A DNA stretch of 64,000 nt from an uncultured Desulfobacter sp. (GTDB lineage Bacteria > Desulfobacterota > Desulfobacteria > Desulfobacterales > Desulfobacteraceae). The position numbers were made by a program, and so were the translations under genes. The DNA is taken from contig NZ_OY762929.1 in assembly GCF_963666675.1 (NCBI RefSeq), positions 1,550,001 through 1,614,000 of the forward strand, given 5' to 3'. Below the pieces are notes generated by a model. It made no database searches and had not been told where the DNA came from. It worked only from the letters and a program-made list of their open reading frames with translations. Positions 26,324-36,169 of the stretch are shown in pieces (position 1 is the stretch's first letter; each line of letters begins with the position of its first letter).

Positions 26324-28615
26324 TTAGTCTTCTTTTTCCGGAATCGGCAAAACACTTTGTTTAAATCCGCATTCACGGTTGGGGCATTTGTGAATTTTGC
26401 CGTCCCGCTTGGTCTCTTTTTCCAATAGATAGGGGCTGCCGCAGTCCGGGCAGCTTTTATTGACCGGTTTGTCCCAGGTGGCAAAGGTGCAGTCCGGGTA
26501 TTTTGAACATCCGTAGAATAATTTCCCCCGTTTTGAGTGCTTTTCCACAATTGTGCCGTCACACCCTTTTTCAGGACAGGGAACCCCTGTGTCTTTTGTT
26601 GAATTTTCCTGGGCCACGGATTCGGTGTGTTTGCAGTCCGGATATCCGGTACAGGCGATAAACAGGCCGAATCGGCCGTCTTTCATCACCATGGGCTTGC
26701 CGCATTCGGGGCAGTCCTTGACCGGTTCGCTGTCCTGGACCTTCTCGACAATTTCAATCTTGCCTTTTTCGTCCCGGGTATAATTGCTGGTGAAGCTGCA
26801 GTCGGGGTATCCGGTACAGGCCAGAAAATGACCGTTTCTGCCGATTTTAATGTTAACGGGTTTGCCGCATAAGGGACACTTGATATCTGTTTCAATGCCG
26901 ACGCCCTTGACGGAGACCATATTGTCCGTGGCGTTGTCCAAGGTGATTTTAAAGTCGGAATAAAATGTCTTTAACAGTTCAACTTCGTTGAGTTTTCCCT
27001 GCTCCACATCATCAAGGTTGGTCTCCATCTGGGCCGTGAAAGAGATGTCTAGAAGATTGGGAAATGCACGCACCAAAAGATCATTGACAATAAAGCCAAG
27101 TTCGCTGGGGGTAAAATAGCGTTTAATCAGCTCCACATATCCTTTATCCTGGATCACGGCGATAATGGAGGCATAGGTGGAGGGCCTGCCGATGCCGTTT
27201 TTTTCAAGCTCCTTGACAAGTGATGCCTCTGAAAACCGAGGCGGGGGCTTGGTGAAATGCTGATCCGGATTGATTTTGCGGGTACCCAGCTCTTCCTTTG
27301 GCTCCACCGGCGGCAGCGTCTGGATGCCCTTTTCCTTATTCTTCTCCTGGGTGGCATACAACCGCATGAATCCGTCAAACCGGGTGGTGGATCCTGAAAC
27401 GGAAAACAGGTATTTTTCTGTGGCCTCAATTAAGATGGATTTCTGGTCGATGAGGGCCTGGGCCATCTGGGAGGCCACAAACCGTTTCCAGATCAGATCA
27501 TAGAGCTTGAACTGGTCCGGTGACAAAAAGTTTTTCAGCTTTTCCGGTGTGTTGTGGACTGACGTGGGGCGGATGGCTTCATGGGCATCCTGGGCCTTGT
27601 TTTTATTTTTAAAGAACCTGGGGGCATCCAGGGCATATTCGTTGCCATAGGCGTGTCGGATCAGTTCCAACGCCTCCTGGGCCGCTTCCGGGGCAATACG
27701 GGTGGAATCCGTACGCATATAGGTGATCAGACCCTCGGGGCCGCCACTGCCGATTTCAATACCTTCATAGAGTTGCTGGGCCACAACCATTGTTTTTTTG
27801 GCGGAGAACCGCAACCGGTTGATGGCATCCTGCTGGAGTTTACTGGTGATAAACGGCGGCAGCGGATTGCGCTTGATGGTTTTATTTTTAATTTCCTGGA
27901 CAATGAACGTGGCCTTTTCAAGGTCCGCCACAATGGCATGGGCCTGTTCACCATTGGTGACTTTGGCTTTTTTCCCGGATATTTTTATGAGTCCCGCATT
28001 GAAAATCGGCGGGTTTGCCGCCTCAAGATCCGCGGTGATGGTCCAGTACTCTTCGGGCTCGAATGCACGGATCTCCCGCTCTCTGTCACAGATGATTTTA
28101 ACGGCCACCGACTGAACCCGACCGGCACTTAAGCCCCTTTGAACCTTTTGCCATAAAAGCGGTGATATCTGGTAGCCCACCAGTCGGTCCAGTTTTCTTC
28201 TGGCCTGCTGGGCGTCATACTTGTCCGCATCCGGCTGGGTGGGGTGGGAGAGGGCATCGGTGATCCCTTTTTTGGTTAACTCGTGGATCAGGACCCGGTG
28301 GAATTTTCGGTCCTTTTTTTTCAGAATCTCCATGATATGAAAAGCAATGGCCTCCCCTTCACGGTCCGGGTCAGGGGCAAGAAATATTTCATCGGTGTCG
28401 CCGGCGGTTTTTTTCAGATTGGAGATCACCTTGGATTTATCTTTTATATTGACATACTGGGCCTTAAAATTGTCGTCCACATCAATCCCGAGATTTTTCA
28501 CCGGAAGGTCGCGGATGTGGCCGGCACTGGCTGCCACATTATAATCCTTTCCAATGTACTTTTTCAGGGTTTTGATTTTGGTTGGCGATTCGACAATGAT
28601 AAGCGGCTTAGCCAA
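26324..28615 (-). CDS. topA: DNA topoisomerase I
   Basis: 763 residues. Relaxes negative supercoils through a 5'-phosphotyrosine intermediate. Toprim domain at the N-terminus (LIIVESPTKIKTLKKYIG; PDPDREGEAIAFH), active-site Tyr in EGLITYMRTDSTR (~298), then four C-terminal zinc ribbons, the first three with CxxC-type ligand pairs ending in GYPDC/KYPDC. Start is TTG at 28615 with a strong AGGAGG ribosome site. Directly downstream of dprA with two bases between, so co-transcribed. Confidence 0.96.
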   Translation of the reverse strand: MAKPLIIVESPTKIKTLKKYIGKDYNVAASAGHIRDLPVKNLGIDVDDNFKAQYVNIKDKSKVISNLKKTAGDTDEIFLAPDPDREGEAIAFHIMEILKKKDRKFHRVLIHELTKKGITDALSHPTQPDADKYDAQQARRKLDRLVGYQISPLLWQKVQRGLSAGRVQSVAVKIICDREREIRAFEPEEYWTITADLEAANPPIFNAGLIKISGKKAKVTNGEQAHAIVADLEKATFIVQEIKNKTIKRNPLPPFITSKLQQDAINRLRFSAKKTMVVAQQLYEGIEIGSGGPEGLITYMRTDSTRIAPEAAQEALELIRHAYGNEYALDAPRFFKNKNKAQDAHEAIRPTSVHNTPEKLKNFLSPDQFKLYDLIWKRFVASQMAQALIDQKSILIEATEKYLFSVSGSTTRFDGFMRLYATQEKNKEKGIQTLPPVEPKEELGTRKINPDQHFTKPPPRFSEASLVKELEKNGIGRPSTYASIIAVIQDKGYVELIKRYFTPSELGFIVNDLLVRAFPNLLDISFTAQMETNLDDVEQGKLNEVELLKTFYSDFKITLDNATDNMVSVKGVGIETDIKCPLCGKPVNIKIGRNGHFLACTGYPDCSFTSNYTRDEKGKIEIVEKVQDSEPVKDCPECGKPMVMKDGRFGLFIACTGYPDCKHTESVAQENSTKDTGVPCPEKGCDGTIVEKHSKRGKLFYGCSKYPDCTFATWDKPVNKSCPDCGSPYLLEKETKRDGKIHKCPNRECGFKQSVLPIPEKED

Positions 28616-28617
28616 TG

Positions 28618-29736
28618 TTATTCCTCCAAGATTGAAAATTTATTGCCTGGATGACGAACAATAAGCCCTGATAATTCCAAGTCAAGTAGAGCTGCAGAAA
28701 CCTGGGCGCTCGTCAGACCGCTTGATGCGGTGATATGATCAATATGTTCGGGGTAAAGATCGAGGTTTTTATATACCATGGTCTGGATTTTGTCCATGGT
28801 TGGTTTATTTTTTGTCGGTGCAATTGGGGCTGCCATATCTGCGGCATGGACGAACTGGGACAGCTCATCAATGACGTCCATCTCATTTTCTATGAGATGG
28901 GCACCTTGTTTTATCAGGTGGTGGGTCCCCCGGCTTTTGGAGGATTTGATCGATCCCGGGACGGCAAATACCTCGCGGTTGTATTCTCCGGCCAATCGGG
29001 CCGTGATCAAAGATCCGCTTTTCCGGGCGGCTTCCACCACAATTGTCCCGCAGGAGATGCCTGCAATAATTCTGTTGCGCCGGGGAAAATTGCCGGGCAG
29101 CGGGGCGGTGTCCGGGAAAAATTCGGAAATGACGGCGCCTTGTTTTCTGATCCGGCTGTATAAGGGCCGGTTGTGCCGGGGATAGATATGGTCAAGGCCT
29201 GATCCGAGAACGGCCAGTGTCTGTCCGGTCTCATTGTCAAGGGCGCCCTTGTGGGCAGCGGTATCAACGCCCAAAGCCATGCCGGACACAATGGTGAAGC
29301 CCAATGCCGTCAGGCGCCGTGCAAGGTAATGTGCGGTATCCATGCCGTACCGGGTGGCATTTCGGGAACCGACAATGGCGATACAGGGTGCATGGAGATC
29401 CAAGGTCCCGTCATAATATAAAAGGGCGGGAGGGTCGGGGATCTCTTTGAGCAGGGCCGGGTATTCGGGATCAGTCAATACGACGATGCTGTGGTCCGAA
29501 TCCTGGGCCAGGGCAAACCGTTCCAGGGCACCGATCTCAAATTTTTTGTGGCCGAGAATGTTTTTTATGACTTTGGCAGATATATCCGGCACAGACGACA
29601 GCTGTCTCTTTGATGCCGCTAAAATGTCCTCGGGGGTTTGAAAATGCGCGATCAGTTTTTTTATCACACGGGGACTTAAACCCGGCAGTTCCATTAAAAG
29701 AAACCAGGGCAGATATGTGTCCGGACAGGAGGTCAT
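28618..29736 (-). CDS. dprA: DNA processing protein DprA
   Basis: 372 residues. Binds incoming single-stranded DNA and loads RecA during transformation; found also in species not known to be competent. N-terminal helical (SAM-like) region, then the Rossmann-type core with AIVGSRNATRYGMDTA, GFTIVSGMALGVDTAAHKGAL and FPRRNRIIAG, followed by a C-terminal winged-helix segment. Followed by topA almost without a gap, a common order in bacteria. Ribosome site is weak. Confidence 0.94.
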   Translation of the reverse strand: MTSCPDTYLPWFLLMELPGLSPRVIKKLIAHFQTPEDILAASKRQLSSVPDISAKVIKNILGHKKFEIGALERFALAQDSDHSIVVLTDPEYPALLKEIPDPPALLYYDGTLDLHAPCIAIVGSRNATRYGMDTAHYLARRLTALGFTIVSGMALGVDTAAHKGALDNETGQTLAVLGSGLDHIYPRHNRPLYSRIRKQGAVISEFFPDTAPLPGNFPRRNRIIAGISCGTIVVEAARKSGSLITARLAGEYNREVFAVPGSIKSSKSRGTHHLIKQGAHLIENEMDVIDELSQFVHAADMAAPIAPTKNKPTMDKIQTMVYKNLDLYPEHIDHITASSGLTSAQVSAALLDLELSGLIVRHPGNKFSILEE

Positions 29737-29744
29737 TTAGATAA

Positions 29745-30470
29745 CTACTGGGTTTGGGATAGTTTCTTCTGGGCCTTGTCTGCTGCCGGTGAAAAGGGAT
29801 AGCGGGTAATAACCTGCTTAAAGTAGTGATTGGCCTGGCTTACATCATCTATGGAGATATATGCGTAGCCTGTTTTAAGCAGTGCATCCGGGACTTTTTG
29901 ACCCTTTGGATAAGTCTGGACCAGGGTTTTAAAAATTTTAGCCGCCTGTACATAATGACCTGTGGTGTAGCTGCACTCCCCGAGCCAATACATGGCGTTG
30001 TCCGCAAGTTTATGATCGGGGAACTCTTTGATAAAATCCGAAAGCAGTGCCTGGGCCATGGGGATATTACGCTTGCGCAGCAATAAATCCCGGCCTTTAT
30101 TGTAAAGTTTGACAGGATCTGTATTTTTAACTTTTTCAGGTGTTGTCGGCTTTTCAGGTCGGGCAGGGGGCGGTGAAAGCTTTTTGGGTACCTGCTTTTT
30201 GGGCGGTGCCGGTTCAGCTCGGGCGCTAAGTTTTTCTTCCAGCCGTGCCATCCGTTGTTCAAGCCGGTTGATTTTTTCTTCCAGGTGCCTGGTGCGAATA
30301 TCCTGGTCCAGTGATGTGTCTATGGGAACGGATGAGGTGTCAGGCACAGGGGTGTTCTGTGCCTGACCGGCGGTTTGTTTATAGGGCCTGAGTGACCCGC
30401 AGGAAGCGGTTAAAAAAATAAGAGTACAAAGCGACGCAATCCTTAATATATGTTTTTCGGATGCGGGCAT
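29745..30470 (-). CDS. CpoB/YbgF-like TPR lipoprotein
   Basis: 241 residues from the ATG at 30470, which gives a lipoprotein signal peptide with lipobox LTASC; the longer frame upstream lies inside secF. A coiled-coil segment (EEKINRLEQRMARLEEKL), a Pro/Lys-rich linker, then three TPR-like repeats (YNKGRDLLL; MYWLGECSYTTGHYVQAAKIF; KTGYAYISIDDVSQA) as in CpoB, which coordinates cell-wall synthesis with Tol-Pal in enterobacteria. No tol or pal gene is in view, so the role is by similarity. AAGGAAA ribosome site. Confidence 0.8.
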   Translation of the reverse strand: MPASEKHILRIASLCTLIFLTASCGSLRPYKQTAGQAQNTPVPDTSSVPIDTSLDQDIRTRHLEEKINRLEQRMARLEEKLSARAEPAPPKKQVPKKLSPPPARPEKPTTPEKVKNTDPVKLYNKGRDLLLRKRNIPMAQALLSDFIKEFPDHKLADNAMYWLGECSYTTGHYVQAAKIFKTLVQTYPKGQKVPDALLKTGYAYISIDDVSQANHYFKQVITRYPFSPAADKAQKKLSQTQ

Positions 30471-30480
30471 AGATGTTTCC

Positions 30481-31521
30481 TTATTTCTTTCTGTGGGCCA
30501 TAAAAACAATGGGAGATGCAATGAAAATGGATGAATAGGTTCCCACCACCACACCGATGATCATGGCAAAGGCAAAGTTATGGATGATCTCTCCACCCAG
30601 AAAGAACAGTGCCAGCAGTACCACCAATGTGGTCAGCGATGTCAATATGGTCCGAGACAAGGTTTCATTGATACTCCGGTTAAACAGGTCCGATACCAGG
30701 GTGTGGTCCGAATTGCCCTTGATATTCTCCCGGATTCGATCAAAAACGATAATCGTGTCGTTGAGTGAATACCCGATGATGGTTAACAGGGCGGCGATGA
30801 TCTGCAGGGAAAAATCAAGGTTGAGCAGGGAAAATACCCCCACGGTAATGGTCACATCGTGAATCAGGGCGACAATGGCGCCAATGGCGTACTGAAGCTG
30901 AAGATACCAGAACAGTGCCAGGGAGACGATCAGGGCGGCTGCAATCAAAAACGGCATGGAAAGGTTAAAAACGGATAAAAAGTAGACCGCCGCCATCAGT
31001 GCCCCTGCGGTGATTCCGGCAATGGTCCATTTTTGTTCAAAACGTCCGGATATGTAAATGGTGATAAAGAGCAGGGAATAAAAGATGGCCAGAAGTGCTT
31101 TTTTCTTTAAGTCCTTTCCCACCTGGGGACCGACCATTTCCACCCGCCGGATATCGGGATCAAGTGAGGTTGCGTCTTTTAGACCTTTTGAGACGGTGTC
31201 AGACAACTGAGTGCCCAGGGCATCGGCATCACTGGAGGTGCGGATCAGGTATTCATGGGCCGCCTGATCACCAAATCCCTGGACGGATACGTCTTTAAGA
31301 CCAATTTCATCCAACCCTTTGCGGATGTCTGACACATCAACTTGCTGGGAGAATTTTACCTGTACCAGGGTGCCGCCGGCAAAATCAATGCCGTAATTGG
31401 GGCCTTTATGAATAACCAGGGAGACAATACCCGCCAGAATCAGGATCAGGGAAACCGCAAAGCCGATTTTGCGTATACCCATAAAATCGATATGGGTACC
31501 AGGCTTGATAAACTGCATCAT
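30481..31521 (-). CDS. secF: Protein translocase subunit SecF
   Basis: 346 residues, six membrane helices with a periplasmic domain after the first. Family hallmarks FAGGTLVQVKF, GYSLNDTIIVFDRIREN and FALFFLGG-like final helices are visible. With SecD and YajC it uses the proton gradient to pull secreted proteins through SecYEG. Twelve bases downstream of secD; AAGGAAC ribosome site. Confidence 0.96.
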   Translation of the reverse strand: MMQFIKPGTHIDFMGIRKIGFAVSLILILAGIVSLVIHKGPNYGIDFAGGTLVQVKFSQQVDVSDIRKGLDEIGLKDVSVQGFGDQAAHEYLIRTSSDADALGTQLSDTVSKGLKDATSLDPDIRRVEMVGPQVGKDLKKKALLAIFYSLLFITIYISGRFEQKWTIAGITAGALMAAVYFLSVFNLSMPFLIAAALIVSLALFWYLQLQYAIGAIVALIHDVTITVGVFSLLNLDFSLQIIAALLTIIGYSLNDTIIVFDRIRENIKGNSDHTLVSDLFNRSINETLSRTILTSLTTLVVLLALFFLGGEIIHNFAFAMIIGVVVGTYSSIFIASPIVFMAHRKK

Positions 31522-31533
31522 GATAAGTTCCTT

Positions 31534-33111
31534 TTATATGCTCAGAGAGTCGGATTGTTTATTCGCAAGAATCATATCGTAAATGCTCTTGGACAGGATC
31601 AGGGCTGTAAACAGACTGGCCACAATACCCAGTCCTAAGGTTACGGCAAAGCCCTTGATGGGGCCTGTGCCGAACTGGAACAGAACAGCGGCTGCGATCA
31701 GCGTGGTGACGTTGGCGTCCATGATGGTCAGCGTGGCCCGGTCATACCCGGCATTTACGGCGGCTTTGGGAGATCGGCCGGACCGAAGTTCCTCTCTGAT
31801 CCGCTCAAAGATAATAACATTGGCATCCACGGCCATACCAATGGTCAGGATGATGCCGGCAATACCCGGCAAGGTCAGGGTGGCACCGAAAACCGCCAGG
31901 CCGCCGCCGATTAAAAGGATATTGACAATCAGTGCAATATCGGCAATCAGACCCGCCCCTTTGTAATAGATGAGCATGAAGAGAACAACCAGGGCTCCGC
32001 CCACCAGCATGGACATCAGGCCGGTTCGCACGGAGTCCGCACCCAGGGTGGGGCCGACTGTTCGCTCTTCAATAATTTTAACCGGTGCAGGCAACGAACC
32101 GGCGCGCAGGGCAATGGCAAGATCCGAGGCTTCTTCGGTGGTAAAGTGACCTGTGATCACGGCTTTGCCCCCGGAGATGCGGTCCTGGATATTGGGCGCG
32201 GAGTACACGTTTTTATCCAGCACAATAGCCAGGCGTTTGTTGATATTGTCTCCGGTGATGCGTTCAAAAATTCTGGCGCCCTTACGACTGAATTCAATCC
32301 CCACCCGGGGCTGCTGGAACTGGTCAAACTCCACCCGGGCATTGGTCAGCTGGCTGCCGTCCAGTTCCACATGTTTTTTGATCAGAAACGGGGTTTTGGT
32401 CTGGGTGCCGGTGGTGGGGTCTTTTCTTACCTGGTAAAGAATTTCATCGCCAACCGGGGGCTTGCCCTGTAACGCGGCATTGACATCGCCCTGTTCATCC
32501 ACCAGCTGGAATGTGAGCTGGGCGGTTTTTCCGATCAGGTTTTTGGCCCGTTCGGGATCACTGATCCCCGGCAACTGCAGAAGGATTCTGTTACCGCTTT
32601 GGATTCTGATATCCGGTTCACTGACACCGAATTCATCAATACGGTTACGAATGGTTTCCAGGGCCTGCTCCGTCGCCATTTTTTTTATGGCATCGGCTTC
32701 CTTGTCGGGCAGGCGCAGGGTAAAGGAGATACCGCCGTCAATATTTTTTACCGAAGGAATCTCAAGGCTGCCATAGTCTTCGGACAACAGGTTTTCCACA
32801 TTTGATCTATTGTCTGCACCTGATATTCTGGCAATGATCGCATGGTCTGAGGCCTTTTCAATGCCCATATGCCGTATTTTTTCATTTTTCAGATCCAGTT
32901 TAAGCTGGCTGATGGTTCGGTCAAGTTCGGCCTTGACCGCCTCTTCGCTTTGAACCTCAAGGACCAGGTGCATACCGCCTTGCAGATCAAGGCCAAGGTT
33001 TATTTTTTTATATGGCCAGGTATTGGTAAACGTAGGCATCAGGCATACAACTGCAGCAACAATGACCCCCAGAATCAATACGCGCTTTATGGTAAAAAAT
33101 TTCAATCTCAT
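31534..33111 (-). CDS. secD: Protein translocase subunit SecD
   Basis: About 525 residues. N-terminal helix, the LGLDLQGGMHLVLEV motif, large periplasmic domain, then five C-terminal helices with GMAVDANVIIFERIREEL. Partner of SecF in the late step of export. The start is uncertain: the AGGAG sequence touches the ATG at 33111 and a GTG at 33114, while an in-frame TTG at 33105 would be eight bases away. Operon order yajC-secD-secF is standard. Confidence 0.95.
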   Translation of the reverse strand: MRLKFFTIKRVLILGVIVAAVVCLMPTFTNTWPYKKINLGLDLQGGMHLVLEVQSEEAVKAELDRTISQLKLDLKNEKIRHMGIEKASDHAIIARISGADNRSNVENLLSEDYGSLEIPSVKNIDGGISFTLRLPDKEADAIKKMATEQALETIRNRIDEFGVSEPDIRIQSGNRILLQLPGISDPERAKNLIGKTAQLTFQLVDEQGDVNAALQGKPPVGDEILYQVRKDPTTGTQTKTPFLIKKHVELDGSQLTNARVEFDQFQQPRVGIEFSRKGARIFERITGDNINKRLAIVLDKNVYSAPNIQDRISGGKAVITGHFTTEEASDLAIALRAGSLPAPVKIIEERTVGPTLGADSVRTGLMSMLVGGALVVLFMLIYYKGAGLIADIALIVNILLIGGGLAVFGATLTLPGIAGIILTIGMAVDANVIIFERIREELRSGRSPKAAVNAGYDRATLTIMDANVTTLIAAAVLFQFGTGPIKGFAVTLGLGIVASLFTALILSKSIYDMILANKQSDSLSI

Positions 33112-33129
33112 CACTCCTGAAGGATTTGG

Positions 33130-33477
33130 TTAATTTTTTTCTTTGGGTGTTGTTTGGGTGCCGTTATCGGACATCAAACCGCCGATGTTTCCCCTTGCAA
33201 CCTTAATTTTAACTTTTTCGGCAATCTCAAGACCGACAGTTGTGTCATCTAAGGAAACAATGGTACCGAAAATGCCGCCGGAGGTTACCACCCGGTTTCC
33301 CTTTTTAAGATTGTCGAGCATCAGCTTATGTTCTTTGGCCTTTTTTTGTTGGGGCCTGATGAGCAAAAAGTAAAAAATTGCAAATAAAATAATAATGGGT
33401 AAAAAACCAGCCAGTCCTCCACCTTGTCCGGCTTGTCCTCCAGGGGCGCCCATGGCGTATGCAGTGCTGATCAACAT
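33130..33477 (-). CDS. yajC: Preprotein translocase accessory subunit YajC
   Basis: 115 residues: one membrane helix (FLPIIILFAIFYFLLI) followed by RPQQKKAKEH and the conserved GDRVVTSGG-like stretch (KKGNRVVTSGGIFGTIV). Associates with SecDF. Strong GGAGG ribosome site. Upstream, 33478-33665 is non-coding. Confidence 0.94.
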   Translation of the reverse strand: MLISTAYAMGAPGGQAGQGGGLAGFLPIIILFAIFYFLLIRPQQKKAKEHKLMLDNLKKGNRVVTSGGIFGTIVSLDDTTVGLEIAEKVKIKVARGNIGGLMSDNGTQTTPKEKN

Positions 33478-33665
33478 GTTCCTCCTTCAATTTTCAAATC
33501 GGGTAAATTTCTAAACGTAAATTGCGTCCATTCACAAATAAGACTTTTTGTCCCAAGGTCAAGGCGGATGAACATTTTAACCACAGGTATATTTGGATAT
33601 ATCCCGGGTTAAACGTTTCATCCGGCAGGAAATCGGTACAAAGGCTATGTGTGGATGGGTACAAA

Positions 33666-34481
33666 TCAATGTACCGGTATCCAGATGTTACTGCCGTCAA
33701 ACCGGAGTCTGTCCACTTGATTAAAATCAATCTGTTCAAGCAAGGCAAATATTTCGTCCATATTGTAGATGACCACCTTGCTTAACGGGTCTATAATATT
33801 CACATCCGCGGTCACCTTTTTTTCTTTGAGATTGTAAATAATCACCATGGCTTCCGAGAATTTTAAAATTTTTCCGACACCCGAACTTAAACCGGAACTT
33901 TCGGGTTCATCGGCGGTTTCCCCCAGGCGGATACCTTGACGCGAATAAAACTCTTTGAGCATCCTGAAGTGGATGTTCCAGATATTATCTCCGGGCTGGA
34001 CCACATAAACACCGTAGGTGGTAATCGCCCCGGGCCTTTGGGCACCGGATTCGTCAAGTTCCTTTTCAAGCACCTTGCCTTTACCTGCAAAAGCCTGTTC
34101 AATGACGCTTTCCATGGAAACCGTATTGCCTCCCACGGTAAAGGTCTCATTGGATTTGACAACCAGGTCCACACTTTTATCAAGGCCAAGATCCTTTTTT
34201 CGGGCTGCCATCAGATCCTTCATAATCGTCTCTTTTGCAAGGTCGTTATAGTCAATGACCTTGGGTTTTTTGATCTCTTTGACGACAACCCCGGGCAACG
34301 CATCGGTTTTTTTAAGCCCGGCTTCTTGTGGCGTGACTTCTGTTTGTTGCGCTTGCGGCTCCGTGGTGTCTCCTGATGGTTTGTTCATGACAATCCAGAC
34401 CACGATAAGCACCGCTGCAATAACCACGGCAAGGGCAATAACAGGCATTCTTTGCCGACGTTTCGGTCTGTAAGTGCGCAA
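33666..34481 (-). CDS. Membrane-anchored protein with LysM-like region, function unknown
   Basis: 271 residues. A basic N-terminus (MRTYRPKRRQR), one membrane helix (~12-32), a Gln/Thr/Glu-rich linker, then a periplasmic region. The segment VYVVQPGDNIWNIHFRMLKEF near residue 155 resembles the start of a LysM peptidoglycan-binding motif. Starts with TTG behind AGGAGA; an in-frame ATG lies 11 codons later. Sits between the rng and yajC genes on the same strand. I do not recognise the full-length family; cell-envelope work is a guess from topology. Confidence 0.6.
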   Translation of the reverse strand: MRTYRPKRRQRMPVIALAVVIAAVLIVVWIVMNKPSGDTTEPQAQQTEVTPQEAGLKKTDALPGVVVKEIKKPKVIDYNDLAKETIMKDLMAARKKDLGLDKSVDLVVKSNETFTVGGNTVSMESVIEQAFAGKGKVLEKELDESGAQRPGAITTYGVYVVQPGDNIWNIHFRMLKEFYSRQGIRLGETADEPESSGLSSGVGKILKFSEAMVIIYNLKEKKVTADVNIIDPLSKVVIYNMDEIFALLEQIDFNQVDRLRFDGSNIWIPVH

Positions 34482-34587
34482 AGTCTCTCCTTTCTATACT
34501 CACCTAGGGTTGTTTCAGATACAATAAAAAAATAGACATTGTCAAGGCAGCCTTACTTGAGATTTTATTTTGATCATGGGCCTAAAG

Positions 34588-36051
34588 CTACAGACCGCTG
34601 ATGCTGTTCTGGCCTGAAACCATGCTTCTGTCGATTTCAATGGTGATGACCACCTGGCGTTTTGTTTCAAGGTCAAGCAGTTCCTCTCTTTTGGTATTGA
34701 GCATGTAATACGCGACATCTTCGGGCACCCGGCATATAAATTTTTGATCCGGGTCTGCTTTCAATGTTTTGAGCGCCAGGGTCCGAAGCAGCGAAAGTGC
34801 CTGGATTTCAACAGAGGGCGTCATGCCCCGGCCATTGCAGTGTCGGCAGGTTTCATAGGCCCCGTACGTGATGGAGTGACGGATTCGCTGTCTTGACATC
34901 TCAAGCAGGCCAAAGGCGGTAATTCCGCCTACCTTGGTTCTGGCCTTGTCCGTTTTCAGATGTTTTTTCATGGTTTTGGTGATTTCGGCCTTGTGGCGGC
35001 GTTCTTTCATGTCAATGAAATCCACCACAATGAGCCCGCCCATATCCCGCAGCCTCAGCTGCCGGGCCACCTCTTCGGCCGCTTCAAGGTTGGTGTGATA
35101 GGCCGTCTCTTCGATGCTGTTTCTTTTTGTGGACTTGCCCGAGTTCACATCAATGGAGACCAGGGCTTCGGTCTGCTCGATCACTAAAAAACCACCGGAT
35201 TTAAGGGCGACCTCTCTTCGATAGATGGAAGAGATCTGCTCTTCGAGCTGATATTTTGTAAAGATGGGTTTTTCACCTTTAAACATCCGGACAATTTTTT
35301 TCTGTTTGGGCGCAATCATTTCTATGAAATCCAGGACTTCTTTGTAGGTGTCCGGATCGTCAATGAGAATCTCTTTGATGTCTGTGGTAAAATAGTCCCT
35401 TAAAGAGCGCACGGCCAGGCTCTGTTCCTTGTAAAGAAGACAGGGGGACTCATTCTCCATGGCCAGCTTGTCGATGTTTTTCCATACCCGCATTAAATAC
35501 CGAAGGTCTGACGTCAGCAGGGTTTTGGTGGCGCCTTTGCCTGCGGTTCTGACGATCATGCCGAAGCCTTCGGAAATTTTCATGCTTTTGAGTATACCGG
35601 CCAGCCGCTTTCGCTCGTCCTCCTCAACGATTTTGCGGGAAACGCCCCGGGTATTGTTTCCCGGCATCAATACGCCGAAACGCCCGGGCAGGGAAATGTA
35701 GGTGGTGAGCATGGCCCCTTTGAGATTGATCGGGTCTTTGGTGACCTGGACAATCATCTCCTGGCCTTTTTTGATTAAGTTGAACAGGGAGCGGTCGTTT
35801 TTTTCGACTTCCTGGAAATAATCGGGATGAATTTCGTTTTTTTGCAAGAATCCGTTTTTCGGGGCGCCGTAATCCACGAATACAGCCTGGAGACTGGGTT
35901 CCACCCGGGTGACAACGCCCTTGTATATATTGCCTTTGGTTGCCGCTTTGGCCGCTGTTTCGATGTGAAATTGATCCAGTTTGTTGTCAAACACCATGGC
36001 GATACGGTTTTCTTCCGGATCCAGTGCATTAATTAGAATTTTTCTGGTCAT
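34588..36051 (-). CDS. rng: Ribonuclease E/G family endoribonuclease
   Basis: 487 residues, the size of RNase G (RNase E is about twice as long). S1 RNA-binding domain at ~38-125 (NIYKGVVTRVEPSLQAVFVDYG), catalytic DNase I-like domain with SIDVNSGKS and the metal-binding Asp region VVDFIDM, and the zinc-link CRHCNG near residue 405. Cuts single-stranded A/U-rich RNA in rRNA processing and mRNA decay. Complete; unusually it keeps no long scaffold tail. Confidence 0.94.
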   Translation of the reverse strand: MTRKILINALDPEENRIAMVFDNKLDQFHIETAAKAATKGNIYKGVVTRVEPSLQAVFVDYGAPKNGFLQKNEIHPDYFQEVEKNDRSLFNLIKKGQEMIVQVTKDPINLKGAMLTTYISLPGRFGVLMPGNNTRGVSRKIVEEDERKRLAGILKSMKISEGFGMIVRTAGKGATKTLLTSDLRYLMRVWKNIDKLAMENESPCLLYKEQSLAVRSLRDYFTTDIKEILIDDPDTYKEVLDFIEMIAPKQKKIVRMFKGEKPIFTKYQLEEQISSIYRREVALKSGGFLVIEQTEALVSIDVNSGKSTKRNSIEETAYHTNLEAAEEVARQLRLRDMGGLIVVDFIDMKERRHKAEITKTMKKHLKTDKARTKVGGITAFGLLEMSRQRIRHSITYGAYETCRHCNGRGMTPSVEIQALSLLRTLALKTLKADPDQKFICRVPEDVAYYMLNTKREELLDLETKRQVVITIEIDRSMVSGQNSISGL

Positions 36052-36169
36052 TCATGATCTCATTTTTCGTTATAAATCGTTTAAATTTGATATGTATCTG
36101 CAATGCACTTGGATGAAATTGATTTAACGCACTGCAGATTGATATGTCTTGCAAGCCTGCCACAGCTAT

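Noticed and set aside
33494..33748. 84-residue minus-strand frame
   Set aside because: Overlaps the 3' part of the LysM-like gene in another frame and has no homology.
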